Positions 1 to 9,585 of a stretch of DNA of 64,000 nucleotides are shown piece after piece. The number at the start of each line of letters is the position of its first letter. The stretch's first letter is position 1. The stretch is from positions 1 through 64,000 of the forward strand of contig CAWFQH010000002.1 of assembly GCA_963817945.1 (NCBI GenBank), given 5' to 3'. The translations under genes were made by a program, and so were the position numbers. The DNA comes from VRUE01 sp963817945 (GTDB lineage: Bacteria; Actinomycetota; Thermoleophilia; Solirubrobacterales; 70-9). Under the pieces are notes generated by a model. That model was not told the origin of the DNA. It ran no database searches and was given only the letters and a program-made list of their open reading frames with translations.

Positions 1-685
1 GATAAAGCACCACGTAAAACGGCGCTTTGGCGGGCCCACCGTTGTGGGTCTGCACCTCGACCGCAGGCGCCGCGCAGGAGCCGGTGCCGCCGATCGTCAC
101 GTAGGCGGTGAGGTTGCCCGAGCCGTTGTAGCGGGGGGTGACCTGAGCTCCCCTCGGCGAGAAACCGGCCACCGAGACGCAATAGATGCCCGCTTCTTTG
201 CCCTGCGTAACGGTGATCTGGCCCTTGGAGAGGGCGGTGTCGACGTTTCCCTCCTGGCTCACGGCGGCGAAGGCGACCGGGTTTGCCGACTCGGCGAAGG
301 TCGAGGTGTCGGCGGCGTGGGCGCTCGGCACCTGGGAGAGAGTCCCCTCGTTTAGTTGAGCGCCGGTGACCGCGTCGGGGGCGATCTTCTCGGTGGAGAC
401 CGCTCCGTTTAGGAGTTTGGGGTTGCTGACCGCGGCGTTGGCCAATTTGCCTTCCTTGACCGCGAAGCCGGCGATCTTGCCGCTCTTCACCGCTTCGGAC
501 TTGATCTTGGGGGCGGTGACGGCGTTCTTTCTGATCTTGTCGGCGGTGACCGCTCCCGGTCGCAGCGCCTTGGCGCCGACCGACTTTGGGGGGAGCTGGC
601 TGACGGCGAACGCGGTTGCGCCGCCCAACGCCAAAAAGAGGGCGATCGTGGAGATGACGTTGGCGTAGCTCAGCTTCGGTTTCAT
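1..685 (-). CDS. Secreted AVTxxKI-repeat protein, C-terminus beyond window
   Basis: The frame is open from an ATG at 685 to the window edge (228 codons), so the C-terminus is missing. An AGGAAAG ribosome-binding site precedes the ATG. Residues 1-28 form a signal peptide or membrane anchor (MKPKLSYANV then a hydrophobic run). Residues of about 35-115 are short repeats such as GAVTADKI, NAVTAPKI, EAVKSGKI, AAVSNPKL, GAVSTEKI and DAVTGAQL. A non-repetitive domain with a few cysteines follows. Proteins with this N-terminus and repeat are common in Solirubrobacterales, but their function is unknown. It is the last visible gene of the surface-protein operon, 18 bases after the preceding stop. The repeat may form a solenoid stalk; that is inference. 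Confidence 0.75.
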   Translation of the reverse strand, partial: MKPKLSYANVISTIALFLALGGATAFAVSQLPPKSVGAKALRPGAVTADKIRKNAVTAPKIKSEAVKSGKIAGFAVKEGKLANAAVSNPKLLNGAVSTEKIAPDAVTGAQLNEGTLSQVPSAHAADTSTFAESANPVAFAAVSQEGNVDTALSKGQITVTQGKEAGIYCVSVAGFSPRGAQVTPRYNGSGNLTAYVTIGGTGSCAAPAVEVQTHNGGPAKAPFYVVLY

Positions 686-703
686 CGCTTTCCTTTTTCT
701 CTC

Positions 704-1522
704 CTAGCCCCTCGCCTTGCAGCTTCGGGTCAGGGTCGTGGTCAGGGTCTTGCCGCCCTCGAAGGCAAAGCTCGATCTAACGAGGGGAAAGAGCGCTCCC
801 GGGAAGCCCTCGGGGGCGGGGCAGCCGGCCGAGAGGAAGCTCCTTGCCTTGCCGTGGGCGCTGTAGGTGCGGCCGAGCTTTAGGTTGAGGCCGGTGACGT
901 AGCCCCACTCCCCGGTGACCCGGGGAAGGGAGGCGTGCAGGTGAGTCGAGAAGGTTCCCTTGTCCTTGGCGATCTCCAGAGGCAAGACGTAGGAGGTGGG
1001 GACGGGCTCGGTGCCGTAGATGTGGGCGAAGATCACCGGCGCCCCTCTCAGCACGCCGTTGAAGGCGAGCACCTTGCCCTCGGAGGGAAAGGGCGACTGC
1101 TCGGGGAAGCGCACGTTGGCCGAGAAGTGGCCCTCGCCGACCAGGGCCGCTTGGCAGGCAAGGAGCGCCTCGCGGGTGGTCGAGGGGTTGATCTTGCCCA
1201 GCCGGCAGCGGGGCAATCCTTGGGTCTGCAGCCGCCCGGCTCTGTTGAAGGAGAAGTCGACCCCCTGCAGCTGCGGCGGTCCCTGGGAGGTGCTCGAGGA
1301 GATGCGGCCGCCGATCCGGACCGCGATCGGCGCGGTGCCGTGCCTCGGTAGGAGCTTGGGCGAGAGCGAGCCGGAGACCGCGACGCGGACCGAGCCCTTC
1401 TGGACAAGCTCGGCCTCGACCGCTGGCGCCAGGCAAAGCCAGGCGAGGGCGAGCCCGCAAAGCGCGCCAGGCCAGGGTAGGGCGCGCTTGGCGGGCGCTG
1501 GGGCCCTCGCCGGGGCCTCCAT
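704..1522 (-). CDS. Secreted paralogue-family protein (unknown function)
   Basis: 272 residues. The N-terminus is basic, followed by a hydrophobic segment at about 18-37 and a likely cleavage site near VEA. The mature part carries the signature of a family found repeatedly in this window: a beta-rich start (SVRVAVSGSLSPKLLPR), an APIAVRIGGRI block, paired cysteines (LPRC near 104, LLAC near 121), a LVGEGHF block, an FPEQSPF block, an AFNG motif, and an end in TLTRSCKARG. Its closest relative here is the gene at 62177-62956; both contain CPAPEGFPG. The ATG shares one base with the upstream TGA (TGATG), so translation is probably coupled. No enzyme motif is visible. Confidence 0.8.
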   Translation of the reverse strand: MEAPARAPAPAKRALPWPGALCGLALAWLCLAPAVEAELVQKGSVRVAVSGSLSPKLLPRHGTAPIAVRIGGRISSSTSQGPPQLQGVDFSFNRAGRLQTQGLPRCRLGKINPSTTREALLACQAALVGEGHFSANVRFPEQSPFPSEGKVLAFNGVLRGAPVIFAHIYGTEPVPTSYVLPLEIAKDKGTFSTHLHASLPRVTGEWGYVTGLNLKLGRTYSAHGKARSFLSAGCPAPEGFPGALFPLVRSSFAFEGGKTLTTTLTRSCKARG

Positions 1523-4500
1523 CAGCCCCCGCGGGCGCTGCGCTTGTGCTTGCGCCCCTTCTTGCAGTTGGCCTGGAGCTTGGGCCTAAGCGTCGCGGGC
1601 TTGCCGTTTTGGCCCTCCAGGTTGGCCTGCAGGCGGTAGGTGCGATCGCAGACGTCGCGGCTGTTGATCAGCAGGCCCTTTTTGCCTCCCTGCATGGTCA
1701 GCGTGAAGGTGTCGACCGGGGCGTCTGGGATCTGTTCGAAGCTGACCCTGATCCCGCCCCTGATCGAGTCGACCCGCCCGACCACCTCGACGTCGACGAT
1801 CCCGTGCAGGTCGACGACGAGGTCGGGCAGCTTGTTATCGGAGGAGCGCATGTAGACGGGGCCCGAGAGCGTTTCCTCAAGCAATGGCGTGCTCGCCGTC
1901 GCGTGGCCGTAGATCGAGCCCGGCGGGCAGCTCTCGGCGGCGAACTGCACCCTGGTGCAGATCGTCTTGATGTGGGCTTGGTCGAGGAACTCCGAGCGCG
2001 GCAGCGAGACGACCGCGGCGGCGGCGTTGGCATCGCCGGGCCTGGCCCGGTAGACGCTGCGCAGTTTGGGATGGGCGCCGCGTTTGGTGCCGCCGAAGAG
2101 GCGGGTGGTGATCCGTGGTTTGAAGCCCAGCGAGGCGCACTCAGCCGCCTGGAAGGGGGTCGAGCTGGTCTTCGATTTGCCTTCGGAGCTAAACAGAGCG
2201 CCGGTCAGCGCGAAGGGCTCACAGCTGGTCGGGTTGAGCGTGAAGCGGTCCCTGTCGAGGTGAACCTGGATGTCGCGGACCCTGACCGGAATGCCCTTGA
2301 AGATCAGCGGCAGCTTGTCGGTGATCAGGCGAAGCTCGGCGGTCTTTGAGTCGACGTAGGCCGGTGCCCTGGTGACGATGTTGCCCAAGTCAAAGGGCCC
2401 GGCCACGGCGGGGACGATTGCCACGCCCGAGACGGGGGCGCCTTTGTAGGGGCCGGCCATGTAGATCTTGCCCTTGACGTAGGTGATCACCTGTCCCACT
2501 CCGGCTCCTGCGTCGACTGAGCCGACCAGGGAAGAGGCAGGGCAGGAGGGGTTGTTGAGCTCCTCGGTTCCCGAGCGCTCGGGGTTGGCGGCGGCGGCGA
2601 TCTGCGCATCGGTGCAGCGCCCGACTCCCCGCAGGGAGGCGAGCAGCCCGGGAGGGGCCTTGCCTTCGGCGACCGAGAGCTCCTGCTCGAGGTCGTTGCG
2701 GGTCATCCGCAACTCCATCGGGCTAAAGGAGCCGGCCAGGTTGTTGAGCGTGCCGCCGCTGATCAACGGGTTGAAGGGACGCTCGCTTGGTGAGTTAAGG
2801 CACGGGGTGCCGTCGGGGTTTTGGGTGATCACGTAGTCGTTACTCACCGTGATCGGCGTGGTTGGGTCGTGCCAGGAGTAGAAGGTGGCCTGGATCGTCT
2901 TGGTGCCGCAGGTCTGCGGGTTGACCAATCCCGCTCTGAGGCCGCCCTTTAGGTTCATCTCCAGGTCTGAGAGCGGGAACTGAGGGATGTCGTCAAAGGT
3001 GGTGGTGATTTGCCCCGTCTGCGGATCGAGGTCGACTCGTCCCGGCACCTTGACCAGGATGCCGCGATCGGGCTGCTCGACGACCAGGTACAGCGAGAGG
3101 AAGTTGTGGAAGGGGTTGTCGTTTTGCTTGGCGATGTAGAGGAAGCCTTCGGGCTGTTCGTCGATCGGCAGGGCCGGCGTGTGCAGGGTCAGCCTGCCGT
3201 ACTGGGAGGCATCGGGGCAGGTGACCGGGTCGTTGGTCCCGAGGCTGATCTGGGCCGGTGAGCAGGACTCCAGTCCCTGCGCGGCGGCCGGGTTGATCGT
3301 CATTCCCTCGGGGAAGGTGACGACGACTTTCTTCATCGGCGGCGTGCCGATGCCTTTGACGAAGCCTTCCTCGGCATAGAGTTTTTTGGCTTCATCGACG
3401 GTGTCGTCGCGCTGGGGTACTTCCAGGTGCACGTCGAGGCCGGTCGAGGCGCCCGCGTCCTTGGTCGTCGGCTGCAGCGAGGTCTGCGGCTCAAAGCGAA
3501 AGCGCGGGTCCCCGCAGCCAGTGACGTTGAGCGGGTCGGGGTACTCCTCCAGCGGGCTGAACTCGCCCGGGCGCTGGTAGGAGTCGATGCGGATTCGCAT
3601 GCCGCCGTTGTCAAAGCCGCAGTCCATCGGGTTGGTGAAGAAGGCGCGGATCGGCGCCGTGAAGGGGGCGCCGAGCGCGACGCCGCCGGGTTGGGCCTCG
3701 GGGAAGAAGCGGAACTTGTCGTGGGCGGGGTCCCCCGGCACGCCCCAGAGCGTCACCTCGGTGCCGCGCACATTGACCAGCGAGGAGATGTCGGGCGTCA
3801 GCGACTTGATCGCGTAGTTCTGGGCGGCGTCGAGGGTCGCGTAGATGTGGCCGATGACAAAACCGCTGGCGGTGAAGCCGAGGTCCACCGGCGTGCCCTT
3901 CGGTGGCTCGAGGTTGTATAGGGCGACGCGGGAAAGCAACGAGTTGACGTTGTTCAGGCAGCAGCCCCGTCCGTTGTTGGCACCACCGAGCAGCATCGAG
4001 GCGTTGAGGTAGCCGATCTGCGTGTTGGCCGGGCAGGCGGTCGAGTTGTTCGTGGCGCCGAATTCGGCGAAGGCAGTCGGATCGCACTTCGGCAGCGTCT
4101 CGGGGTTGCCGATCATGCCACGCGGCAGCGTCGCCTCGACCGTCCGGAGCAGCCCGTTGGAGGGGCTCTCGCGCGTGCCGTCGACCGAACCCAGCTGGCT
4201 TTTCGCGGTTAGGTCGAAGTTGACCCGCTGCTCGAAGGGATGGTCGCCGGCCTGGCGCGAGGGCGAGCCGTCGGGGAAGGCCTCGTCAAAGACCTCGCCC
4301 CGGAAGCTGCCGGGGACGAGCCCGAAGACAGAGGACGTCGGGCTGAAGCTGACCTGGTCGACGTCGCTGGCGCTGGGCGCGCCGGCGCCGGAGATCGTCG
4401 CCGTGTTGGTTTTCGTCCCTTCGGCCTCGGGGTCGATCGCGACTTCCACGTAGATCGTCTGCAGGTAGCCGGTCGGCAGGGGCGGGATGCCGCCCGAGCT

Positions 4501-4866
4501 CACGCCCGGAGCCGGCGTGAAGACGGGTACGAGGAAGGGGAAGGGGAGTTCGCAGGTCGCCGTTTCGGTGCCGATCCCCGAGCAGAAGAAGGACAGGTCG
4601 CCGAATTCGCCTTTCCAGGCGATGTTTGTGACCTCGACTCCTTCGGGCAGCTGGTTGGTGATCGTCAGGGCTTCTTCGGCCCCGGCGGCGTCGCCGATGT
4701 TGCGGACCTGGATCGTGAACACTCCCGCCCCGCCGGGCGGCAGGTTGGTGTCGCCCCAGGTCGCCTTGATCTCGAAGCGCGGCGCGGCGGCATGGGCCTG
4801 TGCGGCGCTGCCTAGCGTCGCACAGGCGAGGGCGATCAGGCCCAGGATCAGCGCTCGGCGGTTCAC
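1522..4866 (-). CDS. Large secreted surface protein with repeated cysteine modules
   Basis: 1,114 residues with a GTG start that overlaps the upstream stop (GTGA). A signal peptide spans residues 1-27 (cleavage after AQAHA). Residues of about 30-140 look like a DUF11/CARDB-type beta domain (NLPPGGAGVFTIQVRNIGDA). The rest holds several related modules of the form C-P-x-x-S-x-x-G, then a strand-rich stretch with G-x-(V/L)-Y-(M/I), an F-x-x-I-P-(D/Q) motif and a GG-(K/L)-(K/R)-(A/G)-(G/L)-L motif. Clear copies lie around residues 545-655 and 985-1090, and a variant with PVRVRDIQVHLDRD near 880. The C-terminus is basic (KKGRKHKRSARGG). No transmembrane anchor is visible after the signal peptide. 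It is likely exported and wall- or surface-associated; function unknown. Confidence 0.8.
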   Translation of the reverse strand: MNRRALILGLIALACATLGSAAQAHAAAPRFEIKATWGDTNLPPGGAGVFTIQVRNIGDAAGAEEALTITNQLPEGVEVTNIAWKGEFGDLSFFCSGIGTETATCELPFPFLVPVFTPAPGVSSGGIPPLPTGYLQTIYVEVAIDPEAEGTKTNTATISGAGAPSASDVDQVSFSPTSSVFGLVPGSFRGEVFDEAFPDGSPSRQAGDHPFEQRVNFDLTAKSQLGSVDGTRESPSNGLLRTVEATLPRGMIGNPETLPKCDPTAFAEFGATNNSTACPANTQIGYLNASMLLGGANNGRGCCLNNVNSLLSRVALYNLEPPKGTPVDLGFTASGFVIGHIYATLDAAQNYAIKSLTPDISSLVNVRGTEVTLWGVPGDPAHDKFRFFPEAQPGGVALGAPFTAPIRAFFTNPMDCGFDNGGMRIRIDSYQRPGEFSPLEEYPDPLNVTGCGDPRFRFEPQTSLQPTTKDAGASTGLDVHLEVPQRDDTVDEAKKLYAEEGFVKGIGTPPMKKVVVTFPEGMTINPAAAQGLESCSPAQISLGTNDPVTCPDASQYGRLTLHTPALPIDEQPEGFLYIAKQNDNPFHNFLSLYLVVEQPDRGILVKVPGRVDLDPQTGQITTTFDDIPQFPLSDLEMNLKGGLRAGLVNPQTCGTKTIQATFYSWHDPTTPITVSNDYVITQNPDGTPCLNSPSERPFNPLISGGTLNNLAGSFSPMELRMTRNDLEQELSVAEGKAPPGLLASLRGVGRCTDAQIAAAANPERSGTEELNNPSCPASSLVGSVDAGAGVGQVITYVKGKIYMAGPYKGAPVSGVAIVPAVAGPFDLGNIVTRAPAYVDSKTAELRLITDKLPLIFKGIPVRVRDIQVHLDRDRFTLNPTSCEPFALTGALFSSEGKSKTSSTPFQAAECASLGFKPRITTRLFGGTKRGAHPKLRSVYRARPGDANAAAAVVSLPRSEFLDQAHIKTICTRVQFAAESCPPGSIYGHATASTPLLEETLSGPVYMRSSDNKLPDLVVDLHGIVDVEVVGRVDSIRGGIRVSFEQIPDAPVDTFTLTMQGGKKGLLINSRDVCDRTYRLQANLEGQNGKPATLRPKLQANCKKGRKHKRSARGG

Positions 4867-7800
4867 TTCGTCCTCCCTTGCTTGGTCTGGCTAGCTCGCC
4901 CGTTGCGTTGGTTCGCACGGCGTTTGACGCAGCGGCCCTTGCGGCGCACCCGTCCCTTGCGACAGCGGGCTTTCGGTTTGCCGGCTACGTTGCCGCGGCC
5001 GCTGAAGCTGGCGCTCCCCGCGGCGCCCGGCACGGGTGGGGCCACGAGCGGTCCCTGGCAGGCGTCCCCGTCGCAGTGCACCGCCGGGGTCGGCCGCGGG
5101 AAGCCGCCGCCGATCCGCGCCACGTAGAGGTTGGAGACCCCGTCGCGCTCATAGCCGGTCAGGTCCGGGTCGACGACCGAGAAGAGGATGTTGGAGCCGT
5201 CGGCGTCGATGCCCTGGACGATCGGAGCCGAGAGCAAGCCGGCCGGGTATTCGCTCACTCCGTCGGTGATCAGCCGCTGCACTCCTCCCCGCCACTCGTA
5301 GACGTCTTCGGTGCGGTTTACGTCGCGCGGCGTCAGCCCCTCGGCGCTGATGAAGGCAAGCGTCGAGCCGTCGGCTGACATTTCGAGCCGGGGCCCGGAA
5401 GGGTGCGTGGTCGCCCCGTCACGGGTGCAGGAGACGCACTCCAGGCTCGCTTCGCGGTCGTCGTAGAGGTAGATCTGCCTGGAGTTGCCGTCGCCGGCGA
5501 TCGTATCGGCGGTGTAGAAGGGCTCTGACGCGTCGGCGAAGGCCAGCATCGTGCCGTCCGCTGAGATCCACGAGGCTTCTTGATCAAACAAGCCCGTGGC
5601 GAAGTTGCCGCTCTTGGTAACGAAGCGGATTTGGCCGCCGCTTAGGACGTAGACGTTTCGCTCTGAGGCCCCCAGCGGATGGCCGGCGACCAGCTCCCGG
5701 CTCGATTCGAAGTAGGCGTGCGAGAAGTCCGCTGAGATCAGGATCGGCCTGTAGGGCGCGCTGGGCCCGCCGCTGGTCGCCAGGCTGGCGTTCGGGACCA
5801 CGCAGGTCAGGCAGCTCGACTCCTCGCTCTGCTCCTCCCAGCGGTAGAGGTCGGCGCCTTCGTTCCCGTCGGCCGGGTCGAGCTGGCTGAAGCTCACGAA
5901 GTAGGCCGCCCGCCCGTCGGGGGTGGCGGTGATGAAGCCGACATCGTTGGTTGCCGTGCCGGCGTCGATCAAGGTCGTCTCTTCGCTTTCGCGGTTGCGC
6001 ACGTAGAGGCCCCAGGGCTTGCCGCATTCGCCGTTGGGTTTCGCCTCGAAGTAGACGCGCGAGGCATCAGTGGTGGCGATCGCGTGGTAGCCCTGGCGCC
6101 AGATGGGCCCGGCGCCCTCTCCGGTCCCGCCGTTAGGGCCACCGACGAAGCTCGGCCCCTCCTCCAGCCCGCAGCTCGATTGCGTGCCGTCGGGCATGAT
6201 GCTGAGCACTTCGCCCGAGCCATCCCCGATTTCCTGCAGCTGGTCGCTGGCGTGGTTGATGTCGATGACGTGGGCGCCGTCGTCGGTCATGTCGAAGGCA
6301 CCGGGGCCGTCATTTTCAATCGTCCAGCTGTAGGTCTGCAGGATCTCCTGGTGCTGGTGGGCGTCGAGCCGCAGCCGGGTCGAGTCGCTCGACTCCCCGA
6401 ACGGTGGCTGGAATTCGGCGTCGAAGACGAAGCGGGAGAAGTCTGGCGTCGCGGCGCGGGCGAGGTAGAACAGGTCGCCGCCGCCGACCTGTTGGCTTGC
6501 CGGCGGCGCCAGGCTGCGCGACCGCCAGCCGCTCGCCGTCCGTTCGGCCAGAAAGGTCGACGCGGTGCCGTTGGGCGCCCCCGGCGCGCCGCCGCTCACT
6601 GCCCACGTCGCTTTCTCTCCATCTAAGGAGATGCCCGATGGGCGCACGGTGATCGTGTTCGGCGTGCCCGAGATGAGCAAGTTCCCCCCGCTGACCGCGT
6701 TCTGGTTGCCCTTGTCGGGGTTGTTGACCAGCTCGATGCCGCGCGGCGCGGGGAGCGTGACTTCGGCCGTCGTTCGCGTCTTGAAGAGCTTGATCTCCCC
6801 CTGCGGCGAGGCCGGGCCGGCGTCGTTTTCGGCGCTGAAGCGGTATTCGTAGGCGGTGTTGGGAGTGAGGCCGGAGACCTCCTCGAAGACGAAGACCTGT
6901 TGGTGACCGCCGTCCGTGTATTCGCGCTCAGGCAGTGCCGTCCAGGCTTCTGCGCCTGCCTCTCGGTACTCAAAGCGGTAGACCAATGGATAGGTCGAGG
7001 TGGCGCCTTCGGGATTGACACGCGCGTTGAGGCGAGCTGTCGTATCGAGCCGCGGCGCGGCGAAGGCAGTTTCGACTTCGGTCGGCGCAACGGGATCGGT
7101 GACGAATTCCTCGACCGCCGAGTTAACCGTGCCACCGCCGTTGATGGCGCTGATTCGCACGCAGTAGTGCTGGTTTGGCAGCAGGCCGGTGAGTTCTTCA
7201 GAGACGGCGACCGGGCTGGTCGATTCCGAGTTCATCTCATGGACCGGTCCGCTGTCAAACCCCGAGGCGCAGGCGGGATCGGTGCTCGTCTGAAGCCGCC
7301 ACGTGGTGCCGAGGTCCGCCTGCGGGTTGACGGTGCCGCTGATCTCGACGCTAGTCGTGGTGATCGAGGTGGGCGAATCGATCGTGACCGCTGGCGGAGA
7401 CGGGGTGGCCGTGGTGAGCGTTTCCGTTGCGCCGTAGGCGTCGAGGGTGTTTTCGGTATTGGTGGCGACGAGGCGCACCTGGTAGTTGGTGTTCCCTTTG
7501 AGCCCGGTGACGTCGAACGAGACCGAATGCACGGCGCTGTCTTCGGGGAGGGACTGCTCGGGGGATGATTTGGCCAAGGCCCAGCTCGCGCCTTCGCCCG
7601 CCTTCCATTCGAAGTGGTAGGAGTTCGGCACGCTCTGCGGATTGACCGTGCCGTTCAGTTTCGCTTTTGCGACGCCGATTTCGCTCGCCGAGCCGGTCAC
7701 CGGATCCGGGACGGTGCCGCTGGTTCTCGGGCCGAAGACTTTGACCGTGTCGGTGGCCGATTCCGAGACGTAGACCCAGTCTTTGCTCGGGTTGTAGGCG

Positions 7801-8957
7801 ATGCTGCGGGCTGGTGAAGGAGGGACCCCAAGCAGGTCGCGTCCAAAGGGACTGCCGGCGACGGGGCTGCCGGGACAGCTTGGCGCTGCGCACGGTTCGA
7901 ACTCTTCGAACTTCGACCCCGTGACGAAGGAGGCCCCCGTCATGAAGATGTGGCCAGACGGCTGAGACTGATCGACGGTGAGGTCCCAGTACTGCAGTTC
8001 AGGCGCCGCTATCAGCGTCGAGTCATAGGCTCCCCCTACGTACTTGTCGATGCCACCGCCGCTATTGGGCCGGTGCACATAGAGGCTGCCATCTTCGCTG
8101 AGACCAAGATGGCAGGGTCTTTTGGCGGATCCGTTGGTTATCGTGACCGAGCCGATCTCGGCGGGTGGGCTGCCCGTGTTGTCGAACTCAAGAACTTCTT
8201 CCGCGTCCTCCCCGAAAGAGCCGCCGTTGCCGACCCACAGGTGGCCCTGAGCGTCCACGGCGATGCCGCACGGTTGAGCTGCCGCCTTGGGCAGAGTCCA
8301 GAGGTAGGCGCCATCGGAGTCGTAAGCGTGGATCGGGCCACCGGCCTCACTGACGTAGAGCCTGCCCTGTTCGCCTTCGCCAGCCCCGCCAGAGCCGCCG
8401 GAGTTGTCGATGGCGACGTCGAATCCCGGGAAGCCTTCGATGCCGAAGGCACCGGCCGGGGTGTCGGAACCGTCGATGCACGATTCGCCCGTGGAGGCGA
8501 AGGCCTGGGGCAACCCGTCGGCGTCGAACCTGCAGACCACCCGTTCGCTGTCGAATGGACCGGGGCCTTTTCCTTCGCCGGGGACATCGGACACGAAAAG
8601 ATTGCCGGTCGTCTCGTCGGTAGCCACAGCCCCGGGGCTCTTCAGTGGACCGTGAGATGAGCCGCTGCCGTCGAAGCTGAAGAGGAGCGACCGTTCGTTG
8701 GTGACGGTGCCGGCGAGGGCGGGGCGAGCTGCGAAAAGCAGTGCGAGGAAGCAAAGCAACAAGAGAGAGGCGAGCGCGAAAACGGATCGGCTGGCCGAGC
8801 GGTCACCAGCCGCCAGGAGCGCATGGGAAGACGCACCGCCCCCGGCGGCGTCGCTGGATGCGCTGCTGGTGCCGAAAGCTCCACCGAGGAAGCGGCCGAG
8901 GCCGGTGACCTTGTGCTGGGTCGATCCCGCGGTCGATGCCTTCGCGTCGAGTCTCAC
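4863..8957 (-). CDS. Giant exported NHL / fibronectin III / TolB-like surface protein
   Basis: 1,364 residues, GTG start with an AGGAGAGAG site five bases upstream. A cytoplasmic leader of about 55 residues precedes one hydrophobic segment (residues 58-80). Residues of about 85-410 look like NHL/beta-propeller blades (AVATDETTGNLFVSD, GIAVDAQGHLWVGN, SLYVHRPNSGG). Residues of about 420-740 contain three or four fibronectin type III-like domains (NGTVNPQSVPNSYHFEW; GTVNPQADLGTTW; LNARVNPEGATSTYP). Residues of about 850-1,300 resemble TolB-type propeller repeats (ISADGTMLAFADASE; MSADGSTLAFISAEG). The tail is strongly basic. It is the first gene of the minus-strand surface operon. The role is probably extracellular adhesion or scaffolding, inferred from architecture only. 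Confidence 0.8.
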   Translation of the reverse strand: MRLDAKASTAGSTQHKVTGLGRFLGGAFGTSSASSDAAGGGASSHALLAAGDRSASRSVFALASLLLLCFLALLFAARPALAGTVTNERSLLFSFDGSGSSHGPLKSPGAVATDETTGNLFVSDVPGEGKGPGPFDSERVVCRFDADGLPQAFASTGESCIDGSDTPAGAFGIEGFPGFDVAIDNSGGSGGAGEGEQGRLYVSEAGGPIHAYDSDGAYLWTLPKAAAQPCGIAVDAQGHLWVGNGGSFGEDAEEVLEFDNTGSPPAEIGSVTITNGSAKRPCHLGLSEDGSLYVHRPNSGGGIDKYVGGAYDSTLIAAPELQYWDLTVDQSQPSGHIFMTGASFVTGSKFEEFEPCAAPSCPGSPVAGSPFGRDLLGVPPSPARSIAYNPSKDWVYVSESATDTVKVFGPRTSGTVPDPVTGSASEIGVAKAKLNGTVNPQSVPNSYHFEWKAGEGASWALAKSSPEQSLPEDSAVHSVSFDVTGLKGNTNYQVRLVATNTENTLDAYGATETLTTATPSPPAVTIDSPTSITTTSVEISGTVNPQADLGTTWRLQTSTDPACASGFDSGPVHEMNSESTSPVAVSEELTGLLPNQHYCVRISAINGGGTVNSAVEEFVTDPVAPTEVETAFAAPRLDTTARLNARVNPEGATSTYPLVYRFEYREAGAEAWTALPEREYTDGGHQQVFVFEEVSGLTPNTAYEYRFSAENDAGPASPQGEIKLFKTRTTAEVTLPAPRGIELVNNPDKGNQNAVSGGNLLISGTPNTITVRPSGISLDGEKATWAVSGGAPGAPNGTASTFLAERTASGWRSRSLAPPASQQVGGGDLFYLARAATPDFSRFVFDAEFQPPFGESSDSTRLRLDAHQHQEILQTYSWTIENDGPGAFDMTDDGAHVIDINHASDQLQEIGDGSGEVLSIMPDGTQSSCGLEEGPSFVGGPNGGTGEGAGPIWRQGYHAIATTDASRVYFEAKPNGECGKPWGLYVRNRESEETTLIDAGTATNDVGFITATPDGRAAYFVSFSQLDPADGNEGADLYRWEEQSEESSCLTCVVPNASLATSGGPSAPYRPILISADFSHAYFESSRELVAGHPLGASERNVYVLSGGQIRFVTKSGNFATGLFDQEASWISADGTMLAFADASEPFYTADTIAGDGNSRQIYLYDDREASLECVSCTRDGATTHPSGPRLEMSADGSTLAFISAEGLTPRDVNRTEDVYEWRGGVQRLITDGVSEYPAGLLSAPIVQGIDADGSNILFSVVDPDLTGYERDGVSNLYVARIGGGFPRPTPAVHCDGDACQGPLVAPPVPGAAGSASFSGRGNVAGKPKARCRKGRVRRKGRCVKRRANQRNGRASQTKQGRTK

Positions 8958-9061
8958 GTAGCTCTCTCCTTGTCCCTTGAGCCCCTCTGCCGGCCGCTCC
9001 CTCTGCGGCCCTCCCTGGGCTCGGTTTTCCCTGTGTATCGCCCTACTGACGATGTGCAGAA

Positions 9062-9090
9062 ACTGTAAACAGAGACCTTTATAAAGTCAA
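9062..9090 (-). promoter_or_regulatory. Sigma-70-like promoter of the surface-protein operon
   Basis: On the minus strand, TTGACT (9090-9085) and TACAGT (9067-9062) are separated by exactly 17 bases. The region is AT-rich (9061-9115) in an otherwise GC-rich window. It points at the GTG at 8957 and predicts a leader of about 95 bases. It is the best match to a consensus promoter in the window. Confidence 0.7.
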
Positions 9091-9173
9091 GGATTAAGTT
9101 TTTATGAAAAAGAGGAATGTCTCGTCGAGCCCGTGCGAGGCCGCAGAGGAAGCCGCGACTGCCGGCCTCGCTC

Positions 9174-9547
9174 TCAACGCACCTGGCAACTTCTCGTCAA
9201 CGTCGCCTCGAGCGTTCGGCCGCCGAGGAAGGAGGAGCTCGAGCGAACGGGCAGCGAGGAAGTCCGCGACTTTCCAGCTTCCGGCGCTATTGAACGCAAA
9301 AGCGGACATTGCGCAGCTGCGGCCGGATCGATCGCGAGGATGCGGCCTTCTATGCGAACAGTTATCGGCACCCTGCCGCTGCGTGGCAGCCGGCGCCAGG
9401 CTGCCGTTCACGGTAATCCTGATCGACCCCTTTGCACGAGCGTCGGGACCCTCGCGGGAGCTTGGGCCATATCGAGCGAATCCTGGCCGATAGGCGAGGC
9501 AGGGGCCGCTGCCAGCGCAGGCGCACCGAGCGCCGCGCAGAGCACCC
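9174..9547 (-). pseudogene. Decayed member of the secreted paralogue family
   Basis: Family blocks appear in the right order but scattered over different frames. They are an alanine-rich signal-like segment ending in LVQRG; SIRITVNGSLAP (compare SVRVAVSGSLSP in the 704-1522 gene); PITVRIEGRI (compare PIAVRIGGRI); SAFAFNSAGSWK (compare VDFSFNRAGRL); then FLGGRTLEATLTRSCQVR at the stop (compare FEGGKTLTTTLTRSCKARG). At least three frame changes and a large internal deletion reduce about 800 bases to 374. It lies in the 628-base gap 8958-9585 between pyrE and the surface operon. Apart from the promoter at 9062-9090, I see nothing else in that gap. The start boundary is approximate. Confidence 0.7.
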
Positions 9548-9585
9548 GTACCGTCGAGGTAGGTGGACGCGGCGAGCGCGGTGGG

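Noticed and set aside
4863..4900. Possible fifth copy of the stop-codon repeat at the 3' end of the 1,364-residue gene (CTTGCTTGGTC present)
   Set aside because: Only a short match to one block, in the wrong order and orientation, inside coding sequence; no outer arms.
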